Assembly: GCF_009932475.1 (NCBI RefSeq) | Contig: NZ_BJOV01000002.1 | Span: 186,001-250,000, forward strand | Reading direction: 5' to 3' | Length of the DNA stretch: 64,000 nucleotides | DNA from: Gordonia spumicola | GTDB taxonomy: Bacteria > Actinomycetota > Actinomycetes > Mycobacteriales > Mycobacteriaceae | Shown here: positions 58,948-64,000 of the stretch, piece after piece | Layout of the letters: every line of letters begins with the position of its first letter | Numbering within the stretch: position 1 is the stretch's first letter | The notes under the pieces: generated by a model | The model's input: only the letters and a program-made list of their open reading frames with translations | The model's database searches: none | What the model was told of the DNA's origin: nothing | Made by a program: the position numbers and the translations under genes

Positions 58948-59415
58948 ATGAAGAAGTGGCTCGCCGCGATCGCCGCGGTCATAGCAGTTGTCGGAATCCA
59001 GGGATGCGGCAGCGAATCAAGCGGGCCGGACCCGTTCACCATCAAGGCCGACGTGTCGATGATCTTCTCCGGATACGGAGTGCTCACGATGGAACCGGAG
59101 CATTGCGACACTGTGACCACCGAGAACGGTCGATGGCAGTCTGACGTGCCTGTGATCTTCAAGCAGGGCGAACGCGAGATCGGGACCGGCGGCGTGATCT
59201 CCGACCTCGCTGATATAGATCAGAGCACCGGATACCGTGTGTGCTCCTACACCGTTTCCGGCACCGTCACCCCGAAGGACAACAGCTCGATCACCGCCGA
59301 GTTCTCCGACGGTGGCGAATGGTCGCAATCGATCCACGACTGGCAGACAGGAGAGTCTGCGTTCATCTACCAGTCGTCGTTGGACGCCTCGGACACTACC
59401 GACGCTGGTTTCTAG
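58948..59415 (+). CDS. Prophage lipoprotein, moron-type, opposite to the late operon
   Basis: A 155-aa lipoprotein. The signal MKKWLAAIAAVIAVVGIQGC carries a lipobox with Cys20 as the lipidated residue. The mature part has two Cys (EHCDTV and RVCSYT), a beta-rich middle and an acidic/aromatic C-terminus (SIHDWQTGESAFIYQ). It is the only plus-strand gene inside the late operon, between the tail chaperones and tape measure, and has a leaderless promoter-like box. This is the usual form of a moron: a gene expressed from the prophage for the host's benefit. Surface lipoproteins of this kind often block superinfection (known for other phages); here that is inference. Confidence 0.82.
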   Translation: MKKWLAAIAAVIAVVGIQGCGSESSGPDPFTIKADVSMIFSGYGVLTMEPEHCDTVTTENGRWQSDVPVIFKQGEREIGTGGVISDLADIDQSTGYRVCSYTVSGTVTPKDNSSITAEFSDGGEWSQSIHDWQTGESAFIYQSSLDASDTTDAGF

Positions 59416-59448
59416 CCACCACCCGCAGCTTTCTGCCGGGCGCCCTCC

Positions 59449-60314
59449 CTACCCTCGCAGCGACTCTGCGACAGCCCGAGCGTCTTGAACCTCGGTGGAC
59501 TCGGCATTACCTCCGGCCGGACTGGCGCTAGCGCTGGGCCCGTACTCCGCTGGTAGATACCCTGCCAGCGCATCACCTTCGAGGTCGTCGAGCAGTCCCA
59601 TGCGCATGAGATCCCAGAACCGCAGCGAGGAGAGTGCGGTCGCCGACTTCGCCGCAAGCTGGGCGCCGATGTCGTTCCAGTACCAACCGTCCGGGTCAAG
59701 CGCCCGAGACAACGCCGAATCGTGCTTGCGGTGGTCGATGATGTCTCGCAGGTCCGACCATGAGAGCACGGTTGCGATGTCGCGGCGACTGTAGCCGCGG
59801 TCCAGGAGGTCCGAGTTCACGGCCCCGCCATGCTCCTTCAGGAGTCGGCAGAGCCCGAGGATTCCCCCTCGGTGATCTCCTCGCCAGCACCGTTGATCGC
59901 CTGGAAGATCTCATTCGCGAGACCCGACGGGATGCGCTGCACCTGCTCCCACTCGGCGTCGCTGCAGAAGTGCTTGAGCCAGCGGAGTTGGAACGTCTTC
60001 GGGGAGACGTTGAGATCTTCGGGATCGTGCGGAGGTTTCGCCGCGGGCTTACGTCCTGGCTTCGGCGCGTTCTCGGGGTCCTTCTCGAACTCGGCGACGG
60101 CCTTGGCGTGCGCGGCGACAGCTTCCTGCCATTCGTCGAACTCTGCGGCGCGCTTGGTGATGTCGGCGACGAACTCGTTGTAAGCATCGACGACGTCGGG
60201 GTCCATCCAGTCCATCGTCGGCATCGTCACCTCGACGACCTTGCCGCCACCGACAGGGATCGGCAGAGTGATCAGGTGGTCGTCGGTCGATCCGAGCTTG
60301 ATGATCTTGGGCAT
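59449..60314 (-). CDS. Tail assembly chaperone gpGT, made by -1 frameshift
   Basis: The long form of the tail assembly chaperone. Ribosomes slipping back one base at the G-run (59864-59868) leave the first frame after ...EEITEG and continue GILGLCRLLKEHGGAVNSDL then LDRGYSRRDIATVLSWSDLR to the stop at 59449. The frame geometry is exactly -1 and the second frame is open across the join. The second half could also start at the GTG at 59820 (123 aa), but G/GT fusion is the rule in long-tailed phages and the residues just before that GTG look coding. Product about 289 aa, acting with gpG on the tape measure. Confidence 0.8.
59838..60314 (-). CDS. Tail assembly chaperone gpG
   Basis: A 158-aa protein between the major tail protein and tape measure, the usual place of the first tail assembly chaperone. 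It contains TMPTMDWMDPDVVDAYNEFV, a Lys/Pro linker (APKPGRKPAAKPPHDPEDLN) and FQLRWLKHFCSDAEWEQVQR. The ATG at 60314 follows GAGAGG. Translation without slippage stops at 59838; with slippage the gpGT form is made. Confidence 0.85.
   Translation of the reverse strand: MPKIIKLGSTDDHLITLPIPVGGGKVVEVTMPTMDWMDPDVVDAYNEFVADITKRAAEFDEWQEAVAAHAKAVAEFEKDPENAPKPGRKPAAKPPHDPEDLNVSPKTFQLRWLKHFCSDAEWEQVQRIPSGLANEIFQAINGAGEEITEGESSGSADS
59862..59870 (-). other. Programmed -1 frameshift site
   Basis: On the minus strand GAG GGG GAA gives five consecutive G. A tRNA-Gly decoding GGG can slip back one base onto another GGG. It lies 22-30 bases before the gpG stop, and the -1 frame after it encodes the second chaperone. 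Confidence 0.75.
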
Positions 60315-60364
60315 CGGTCAGGAGCCTCTCGTGAGAAGTAGTTGGGGTGCGGTCGGAGCCTGGA

Positions 60365-60425
60365 CCTGGCCCGGTGGAGGCCACGGCTCCTGACCAAAGG
60401 GGTGAAGACACCCCACCGGGCCAGG
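60365..60425. promoter_or_regulatory. Large hairpin between major tail and chaperone genes
   Basis: A 13-bp perfect stem, CCTGGCCCGGTGG (60365-60377) with CCACCGGGCCAGG (60413-60425), encloses a 35-base loop. The loop holds a competing 6-bp stem GGGGTG/CACCCC (60399-60414). Without a T-run it is more likely an attenuator or RNA-processing site than a full terminator. It may lower expression of the chaperones relative to the abundant major tail protein. Confidence 0.6.
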
Positions 60426-60441
60426 TTGAAAAAGTCGCCTA

Positions 60442-61275
60442 TCAGGCGACGGTGACGGTGCCGCCGTTGCCAGTCGCGGTGACCGCGGTGACGGCGACCG
60501 AGAACGACGCAGTGAGCGGGCCGCCGGAAGAGCCGGTGACGGTGACGCCCGAGCTGCCGACGTTCGACAGTGCGCGGAGTGCGGTCTGCAGTGCCGCGGC
60601 GGTCATCGTCGAGACGGTCGCAGTGGTCTGGCCGTCGACCGTCGCGGTGTAGTCGGTGACACCGGAGCCGATGGTGAAGACCTTCGTGACCGGTGTCGGC
60701 ATGGTGATCTCGCCGTCGTCGATGAACGTGCGGAAGAACCGGCCCGCGTCATCCTTCGACGCCTTCACCGTCACCTCCACACCCGATGCATCCTGCGACT
60801 CGAGCTTGAACTCGGAGACATCCGAGACTCGAGCGATCTCGATGGTGTCGAAGCGGAGCTTGTCGCCCGACCTCGTGGTCGTCACGATCGCCACGAACGG
60901 CAACTGCTCGCCGGTGTGGTTGATCTCGGTGAGATTGCCGTGCGTTCCATCCGACGGAGTGTGGACCACGTTCTGCACGCCGTGCAGGAACGCGAGGACC
61001 TCTTCCTTGTCGACGTCGAGCAGCTTGAACTTGAACTCGCCCGAGTACTTGTTCTGGAAGGTGATGTAGTCGTTGCCGTCGAAGTCCTCGACAGTCTGCG
61101 ACTCGCGGGTCTCGCCGATCGACAGGCCGTCCTTGGCGAGGGTGCCAAGGTCGCCGAGCTTGATGGCCGGGTCGAGCGGCAGGACCGCCTGCGTCGGCAA
61201 CGTGGTGCCGAGCGGTACGACGTACACGACGCCGCCATCGACGGACTTCGCCACGAAAGTGTGCTTGATTGCCAT
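60442..61275 (-). CDS. Major tail protein with C-terminal Ig-like domain
   Basis: A 277-aa tail-tube protein. Residues 1-190 form the tube domain (KHTFVAKSVDGGVVYVVPLG, FQNKYSGEFKFKLLDVDKEE, KASKDDAGRFFRTFIDDGEI); residues 195-277 are a Gly/Thr/Val-rich Ig-like domain (FTIGSGVTDYTATVDGQTTA) typical of decorated tubes. The ATG at 61275 follows AAGGGGC. Position between the tail terminator and chaperones is canonical. Confidence 0.9.
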   Translation of the reverse strand: MAIKHTFVAKSVDGGVVYVVPLGTTLPTQAVLPLDPAIKLGDLGTLAKDGLSIGETRESQTVEDFDGNDYITFQNKYSGEFKFKLLDVDKEEVLAFLHGVQNVVHTPSDGTHGNLTEINHTGEQLPFVAIVTTTRSGDKLRFDTIEIARVSDVSEFKLESQDASGVEVTVKASKDDAGRFFRTFIDDGEITMPTPVTKVFTIGSGVTDYTATVDGQTTATVSTMTAAALQTALRALSNVGSSGVTVTGSSGGPLTASFSVAVTAVTATGNGGTVTVA

Positions 61276-61335
61276 AGTGGTTTGCCCCTTCTAGGCAGAG
61301 TGGTCAGGAGCCGTGAAGGGTCTATTCAGTTGTGG

Positions 61336-61683
61336 TCAGAAGGTGATGCAGTGCAGCGTCCCGTGGACCTGCCACTTCGCCGCACTGGTGTCGGGATCGC
61401 CATAGTCGACGATCGTCGCGTCGTCCCAGTCCGAGATGATCCGCGACCGGTTCGGCGAGTCCTGCAAGGCGGTGTCGACGTCGAGCGCATCCTGTTCGGC
61501 CTGCACCGAGTTCGGCGCGTAGCACTCCACCAGGAGCGACATGTGGTCCACAGATCGACTGCGGGTGCCGCCAACTCGTGAGACCCGGATGTACCGCGTG
61601 TCCTTCGGTGCCTTACCTGCAACATGCACGCCGGGAAACGCCTCCTTGAGAACGCGGATCGCCTCGGCCAGTGGAGTCGTCAT
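61336..61683 (-). CDS. Tail terminator protein
   Basis: A 115-aa protein, MTTPLAEAIRVLKEAFPGVH to WQVHGTLHCITF. The mixed alpha/beta layout, with an N-terminal helix, strand RYIRVSRVGG, strand LLVECYA and helix QAEQDALDVDTALQ, is that of siphovirus tail terminators (gpU-like). The ATG overlaps the previous stop (ATGA). It lies just before the major tail protein, as expected. Confidence 0.78.
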   Translation of the reverse strand: MTTPLAEAIRVLKEAFPGVHVAGKAPKDTRYIRVSRVGGTRSRSVDHMSLLVECYAPNSVQAEQDALDVDTALQDSPNRSRIISDWDDATIVDYGDPDTSAAKWQVHGTLHCITF

Positions 61684-61940
61684 GACCCGCCGGCCATCGC
61701 CCGAAGGAGGATGTTGTGCTTCCTGTCTGCGGCGATCGCGTGCGCATCCGCGGTCACAACCGATGCACGCCAACGACCCTGAGGCCGCTTGATGCCCTGC
61801 CGTGACCCGACAGCGAACATGCCCTTGCCCTGCGCGTTGGCGCGGGCAGCGATCTGCTCAGCCATCTTGTCGATCTCCCCCACCACCGCCGGAGCGCGAC
61901 GGAGATCGTAGAAGCCCTGAGGTTTGAACACGACCTTCAT
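61680..61940 (-). CDS. HK97 gp10-like neck / tail completion protein
   Basis: An 86-aa protein, MKVVFKPQGFYDLRRAPAVV ... RADRKHNILLRAMAGGS-like end. The pattern of strand, then helix EIDKMAEQIAARANAQGKGM, then strand GRWRASVVTADAHA, matches actinophage gp10-like neck proteins. The ATG at 61940 overlaps the stop of a 59-aa gene; the end overlaps the tail terminator start (ATGA). Confidence 0.75.
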   Translation of the reverse strand: MKVVFKPQGFYDLRRAPAVVGEIDKMAEQIAARANAQGKGMFAVGSRQGIKRPQGRWRASVVTADAHAIAADRKHNILLRAMAGGS

Positions 61941-62116
61941 TCCGTGCACCTCACCTTCTGCCAGTGGCCCGGCGCGTACGCCGCCCACACTGTCTTCGGC
62001 GTCTGCATGATCACCAGAGCGCCCGATGGTTCAGTCATGAACGTGGTTTCGGGGCCGTCGAACTGGTCGACCTCTTCCTCGCCGCCTTTGTCGACGCCGG
62101 TCACGATCTCGATCAT
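61937..62116 (-). CDS. Small phage connector-region protein (59 aa)
   Basis: A 59-aa open frame, MIEIVTGVDKGGEEEVDQFD ... MQTPKTVWAAYAPGHWQKVR, ending CTE. The start overlaps the previous stop (ATGA at 62116-62113) and the stop overlaps the next start (ATGA at 61940-61937), which strongly supports that it is translated. The acidic N-terminal half and aromatic C-terminal half show no known motif. Probably a head-tail joining factor. Confidence 0.72.
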   Translation of the reverse strand: MIEIVTGVDKGGEEEVDQFDGPETTFMTEPSGALVIMQTPKTVWAAYAPGHWQKVRCTE

Positions 62117-62463
62117 CCGTTCACAGCCTTCAGGTTGATGACGCCGCCGGGGTTCCAGCCGAACGGATTGTGGTCGAACATCTCCGGACCGCCGACCACC
62201 TCGAACTCGACGCCGTCGAGAACCATGCGGTCACGGTGCGAGCAGTCGAAACCGGGCGGCACGAGCATTTCGACCTCGACGATCTCGCGGTCATGGCCGG
62301 CCAACTTCGGTTCCGATGTCTGCGGTGCGCCCCACCCGTAGACGGGCTTCGGGACCGCGGGGAACCAAAACTCGACCGGGTTGCCGTGAGCATCCTCGGC
62401 CCCTTGATCGAACGCGCGGTGCCCGACGGTGAACAGCAGTGGGAACTCGTCCATCGTGCTCAT
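62113..62463 (-). CDS. Head-to-tail stopper/connector protein
   Basis: A 116-aa beta-rich protein, MSTMDEFPLLFTVGHRAFDQ ... GWNPGGVINLKAVNG, with VEVEMLVPPGFDCSHRDRMV and FEVVGGPEMFDHNPFGWNPG. The latter resembles the conserved G-x-P-x-x-Y/F-x-H-N-P motif of siphovirus head-closure proteins. The ATG at 62463 overlaps the previous stop (ATGA); in-frame starts upstream lie inside the previous gene. Confidence 0.75.
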   Translation of the reverse strand: MSTMDEFPLLFTVGHRAFDQGAEDAHGNPVEFWFPAVPKPVYGWGAPQTSEPKLAGHDREIVEVEMLVPPGFDCSHRDRMVLDGVEFEVVGGPEMFDHNPFGWNPGGVINLKAVNG

Positions 62464-62846
62464 CGTGTGTCGAAGCTCCATGCTCGGCCGCGGCAGCCGT
62501 ACCGCCGCAGGATCCGCTTGTCGTCCTTCGTCAACCACGGACTACCCGAGGTCGCGCCCTCGGTGTACGTCCCCGACTGCGAGTAGACACCCGCCGACCG
62601 GGAGAACTGGTCGAGGTGCTGCATCTGCGGAGGCGACGCGGGCGCACTCAGCACCCGCGCCACCATCCGCGACACCACCAGCGACACATCATCCGGCACA
62701 GGATCCGGGTCGTCCGCGCATGCCATCCACGCGCGGGCCGACGCCGAAGCCTCCACCAGAAGACCGGCCGCCTGCGTCTCCTCGTCAGTCGTCAGAGGAC
62801 GCCCGAGACGCGCTTGCACGTCCACGAGGTTTGCGAGCGGTGCCAC
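62460..62846 (-). CDS. Head-to-tail adaptor (Gp19/Gp15/Gp42-like)
   Basis: A 128-aa helical protein. LANLVDVQARLGRPLTTDEE followed by QAAGLLVEASASARAWMAC is the hallmark of actinophage head-tail adaptors, which form a ring under the portal. The C-terminus YSQSGTYTEGATSGSPWLTK and DDKRILRRYGCRG is also typical. The GTG at 62846 follows GGAG. It overlaps the preceding small gene by 62 bp, more than usual, so one of the two boundaries may be wrong. Confidence 0.82.
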   Translation of the reverse strand: MAPLANLVDVQARLGRPLTTDEETQAAGLLVEASASARAWMACADDPDPVPDDVSLVVSRMVARVLSAPASPPQMQHLDQFSRSAGVYSQSGTYTEGATSGSPWLTKDDKRILRRYGCRGRAWSFDTR

Positions 62847-62967
62847 TGGTCTGCTCCTTCACGGTCAGGTGGTCGCCGACTGTGACGCCATCAGGAACGG
62901 AGTCGCCCGCGGCGAGCACCACCCCGGCGACGAAGACGACGCCTTCGAGGTCGTCACGGATCCGCAT
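62785..62967 (-). CDS. Small protein after the capsid gene
   Basis: A 60-aa protein, MRIRDDLEGVVFVAGVVLAA ... GRASASRASSDD. A short beta-type segment (GVVFVAGVVLAAGDSVPDGV) and a basic tail. The ATG shares one base with the capsid stop (TGATG). Small genes at this position occur in many actinophages; function unknown. It overlaps the adaptor start by 62 bp. Confidence 0.6.
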   Translation of the reverse strand: MRIRDDLEGVVFVAGVVLAAGDSVPDGVTVGDHLTVKEQTSGTARKPRGRASASRASSDD

Positions 62968-64000
62968 CAGGACAGGACCGTGGCGACCATCGACGCGACC
63001 GGGTTCACCAGGACCGGGAGTGCGATCGCGTTGGAGTGCACCCACAGTCCGATCGGGTCCTTGGTCTTGTATGCGCCGACCGCGATGCCGGGCTGCTCAC
63101 CGGCGCCGATGCCGTACTCCGGCTCGTCCGCTTCAAGCGTTGGGCCGAAGAATGTGGCACCGAGGATGTTGCTGCCGCCGGTCGGAGCGACCTCAGCCGG
63201 GAGCAGGAACACCTTCTTGTCGGAGGTGGTGCGCTGGCCCTTGACCTTGCGGTCGTAGATGTAGATCGGGGGCAGCGAGTGCGCCGACAGGGTCGCATTG
63301 AGGACGTCGACCGACACGATCTGCGGGGAGCCTGCCGCAGTTGCGACGAGCGCACGCACAGCCGGGTCGCGCAGCATCACGTTCAGCACCTTGCGCGACA
63401 TGACGAGCGCGCCAGGAGCCTCACCATCGTTGGCGTCGGCGTAGGCGTCGACCCACGTCAGGAGATCCTCGAGGATCTTGGTCCCCGAAGCCGCGTCCCA
63501 TAGAACGGCCGCGGTGACCGTGTTGCCAGCGGGCCGGAGGAAATCCGCAGTCTGGACAAGGTTGTTTTCGTTGATCGACAAGACGCCGGTCTCGAGGGCC
63601 TGCCCACGTGCGACCTCGAGTCGATCCGAGATTGCACGAATGGTTCGGACTGTGGCCGCCTCGATGCCTCCAAGGGCGATTGCTGCCCCGTCTGCTCCCC
63701 GCGTGCGAAGCTGGCTGTATTCGCTGATGTGCTCTTTCAGGCCCAGTGGGATCAGGTCGAAGACCTTCCGCTCCGCCTGTCCGCCCGAACCGATCGGAGT
63801 CTCCGAGTCAAAAGAGCGGAACTTGGCAAGCTGCCCGGCACCGTTCTTGCCGACGACCGTGCGGACGACGACGTCGTTCACGGCGGTGTTCGGCAGCCAG
63901 CGGGCGAGGGTGCCCTGCTTGGCTTCGATGTCTTCCTGCGCGGCGCGGGCGAACCCGGTCAGCTCGGCGGGAGTGATGGTCTCGGTGTAGAGAGTCGCCA
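62967..64000 (-). CDS. Major capsid protein (first base outside the window)
   Basis: About 344 aa; the start codon ATG is cut by the window edge after its last two bases (TG at 64000-63999). It begins MATLYTETITPAELTGFARA, then RWLPNTAVNDVVVRTVVG, DLIPLGLKEHISEYSQLRTR, helical ISDRLEVARGQALETGVLSI, and PPIYIYDRKVKGQ. The blocks RWLPN near the N-terminus and lGlkehiSEy-qlr are characteristic of actinophage capsids of the lambda gpE/HK97-fold group. It heads the leftward operon of connector and tail genes. Confidence 0.88.
   Translation of the reverse strand, partial: ATLYTETITPAELTGFARAAQEDIEAKQGTLARWLPNTAVNDVVVRTVVGKNGAGQLAKFRSFDSETPIGSGGQAERKVFDLIPLGLKEHISEYSQLRTRGADGAAIALGGIEAATVRTIRAISDRLEVARGQALETGVLSINENNLVQTADFLRPAGNTVTAAVLWDAASGTKILEDLLTWVDAYADANDGEAPGALVMSRKVLNVMLRDPAVRALVATAAGSPQIVSVDVLNATLSAHSLPPIYIYDRKVKGQRTTSDKKVFLLPAEVAPTGGSNILGATFFGPTLEADEPEYGIGAGEQPGIAVGAYKTKDPIGLWVHSNAIALPVLVNPVASMVATVLS

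Larger units (their letters stand above)
43487..64000. mobile_element. Siphovirus-type prophage integrated at tRNA-Gly (right end outside the window)
   Basis: Integrase next to the tRNA 3' end, then a leftward late operon of capsid, connector, tail, lysis and tail-tip genes with overlapping starts and stops. The left boundary is at or inside the tRNA 3' half (attL). No second copy of the tRNA 3' end occurs in the window, so attR, the immunity region, replication genes, terminase and portal lie to the right. All structural genes seen look intact, so the prophage may be functional. Confidence 0.92.

Noticed and set aside
43460-64000. attR inside the window
   Set aside because: No second copy of the tRNA 3' segment (GATTCCCGTCATCGGC) was seen; the prophage runs past the right edge.

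Overview
The window is high-GC actinobacterial DNA. It most probably comes from a mycolic-acid genus of the Mycobacteriales such as Gordonia or a close relative. The pointers are a wax-ester-synthase/DGAT family protein, an EphD-type hydrolase-SDR fusion, an NDMA-type alcohol dehydrogenase, a large membrane Fe-S oxidoreductase, many leaderless-looking starts (TANNNT six or seven bases before ATG/GTG), and a prophage endolysin with LGFP cell-wall repeats. Genus assignment is inference.

Layout of the chromosomal part (1-43486). 33-3785: a compact secretion cluster with two small SipW-type exported proteins, each followed by its own SipW-type signal peptidase, and a larger Ser/Thr-rich secreted protein; the first peptidase carries an apparent one-base frameshift. 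3871-9921: a DivIVA-domain microprotein, a hypothetical gene divergent from a crotonase (with a strong palindrome between them), a MacS-like two-component pair and two membrane proteins. 9983-16107: NDMA-type alcohol dehydrogenase, OafA-like acyltransferase, a thiolase-fold protein without the catalytic Cys, a SanA/YdcF protein and a WS/DGAT protein. 16182-26957: envelope and secreted proteins, namely two paralogous secreted proteins of unknown function, the large Fe-S oxidoreductase and two Ig-repeat proteins. 27068-32350: a catabolic-looking operon (NCS1 permease, C45 hydrolase, amidohydrolase) divergent from a LacI regulator with a palindromic candidate operator. 32391-41956: DUF559 protein, exonuclease III, aminotransferase, the EphD/diiron-like/ferredoxin-reductase operon, MerR, a membrane protein and dCTP deaminase. 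42003-43486: photolyase and tRNA-Gly(CCC).

From 43487 to the right edge lies a siphovirus-type prophage, incomplete in this window. The tyrosine integrase (43612-44715) sits next to the tRNA and reads away from it. Everything else except one gene runs leftward as one late operon: capsid (at the window edge), connectors, tail terminator, major tail protein, tail chaperones with a -1 frameshift, tape measure, distal tail and hub proteins, LGFP amidase and holins, then glycine-rich tail-tip proteins, ending at a terminator (44759-44797). The exception is a lipoprotein gene (58948-59415) reading against the operon with its own promoter-like box, a probable moron expressed from the prophage. The repressor, replication genes, terminase, portal and the second attachment site are not in the window.

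Recurrent small structures not explained by genes include a palindromic AACGTTGGTGACGTT element at three sites (twice supplying the last codons Glu-Arg-Trp-stop of a gene), a five-unit 22-bp tandem repeat before the MerR gene, and several operator-like dyads.
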